Below are positions 63,471 to 64,000 of a stretch of DNA of 64,000 bases, piece by piece (position 1 is the stretch's first letter; each line of letters starts with the position of its first letter). The DNA is from Thiocapsa rosea (lineage in GTDB: Bacteria > Pseudomonadota > Gammaproteobacteria > Chromatiales > Chromatiaceae). The stretch is taken from NCBI RefSeq assembly GCF_003634315.1, contig NZ_RBXL01000001.1, forward strand, positions 3,886,501-3,950,500. Direction: 5' to 3'. The position numbers and the translations under genes were made by a program. The notes below the pieces were generated by a model. The model searched no databases, was not told where the DNA came from, and saw only the letters and a list, made by a program, of their open reading frames with translations.

Positions 63471-64000
63471 ATGGCTGAAACCGTGACCGATCTCGAACGG
63501 CCTAAGGACGATGGGATCAGTTCTGCGTCGAAAATGCAGCGTCTGATCGATGGTCTGCCCATCGCGGTCGCCATTTTGAAACTCGACGCCGAACGCAGGC
63601 TGGTCTTCCTCAACGAACAGTTCGTTCGCCAATTCGGCTATACCCTGGACGACCTCCCGACGACCGCGCACTGGGCGCTGCTCGCGTATCCGGACGAGGT
63701 CTATCGACACGAGGTCTTTTCCGTCTGGGATGCAGCCCTCGCGCGTGCGATCGCGACCGCGGGACAAATCGAGTCCATGGAATTCGTAGTCAGATGCAAG
63801 GATGGCCGCGCCCGCGACGTGCTGATCCAGGCCGTTGTCCTCGACGATGAGCTCCTGATCACGTTGGCCGACATCACGGAACGCAAGCAAGCCGAGGAGG
63901 ATCTGTGCGCCGCGCGCGAGTCACTGGAGAAGACCGCCTACGACCTCACCGAGAATATTCCGGTCGGAACCTACACCATGGTCCAGCCTCCGGATGGCGG
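63471..64000 (+). CDS. PAS-domain sensory protein, truncated by the window end
   Basis: The frame is open to the last base; 176 residues are seen. Residues 22-145 are a PAS domain with its C-terminal PAC motif (ITLADITERKQAEEDL), and a second PAS appears to begin near 160 (LTENIPVGTYTM). The output domain lies beyond the window; a diguanylate cyclase or histidine kinase would be usual. GGAG precedes the ATG at 63471. Confidence 0.85.
   Translation, partial: MAETVTDLERPKDDGISSASKMQRLIDGLPIAVAILKLDAERRLVFLNEQFVRQFGYTLDDLPTTAHWALLAYPDEVYRHEVFSVWDAALARAIATAGQIESMEFVVRCKDGRARDVLIQAVVLDDELLITLADITERKQAEEDLCAARESLEKTAYDLTENIPVGTYTMVQPPDG

Overview
The window is about 64 kb of GC-rich DNA. The rimP-nusA-infB-rbfA-truB-rpsO-pnp order, nagZ-hpt-methylthioinosine phosphorylase, and the YceF-type Maf and RfaH proteins point to a gammaproteobacterium. 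Combined with a large gas vesicle locus, this suggests a gas-vacuolate purple sulfur bacterium of the Chromatiaceae (inference; no photosynthesis or sulfur-oxidation gene is present to confirm it).

Layout. 1-23 kb is housekeeping: a partial NYN/LOTUS protein, TatD, a SulP transporter, photolyase, dienelactone hydrolase, a divergent deacetylase / Pat-type acetyltransferase pair, a SemiSWEET protein, an MltD-type transglycosylase, Maf, FtsH, a PDZ protein, NagZ, Hpt, hemerythrin, methylthioinosine phosphorylase and SprT. 23.6-33 kb holds a candidate small RNA and the nusA-infB-pnp translation/RNA-decay block. 33-34 kb has repeats and a CinA-like molybdopterin-binding protein.

34.4-49 kb is a gas vesicle island. 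An overlapping operon encodes a sigma-54 activator, two GvpF/L proteins, a PAS histidine kinase and a single-domain response regulator. After a 0.77-kb gap with two direct-repeat boxes and a good sigma-54 promoter come gvpA, a GvpC-like gene, gvpN, a GvpV-like gene, gvpF/L, gvpG, gvpS/J, gvpK, gvpJ, an unknown conserved gene, gvpH and a CDC48-type double AAA+ ATPase. A strong hairpin separates gvpA from the GvpC-like gene.

50-64 kb is signalling and accessory: an OmpR-type regulator whose only plausible start is ATT, a REC-EAL-REC protein, a 2104-residue hybrid kinase with a canonical LOV photoreceptor domain, a pair of paralogous unknown proteins on either side of an IS-type transposase, RfaH, and a truncated PAS protein.

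Two unlisted structures tie the window together. One is an intergenic palindromic repeat family (~86-bp A and B modules bounded by TTTAAACCGCG) that supplies the stop codon of six genes. The other is a 16-bp direct repeat, CTTYAC-N4-CTTTAC with 10-bp period, found six times, only upstream of regulatory or unknown genes around the gas vesicle island; it looks like a response-regulator box. Together they outline a light- and two-component-controlled buoyancy regulon.
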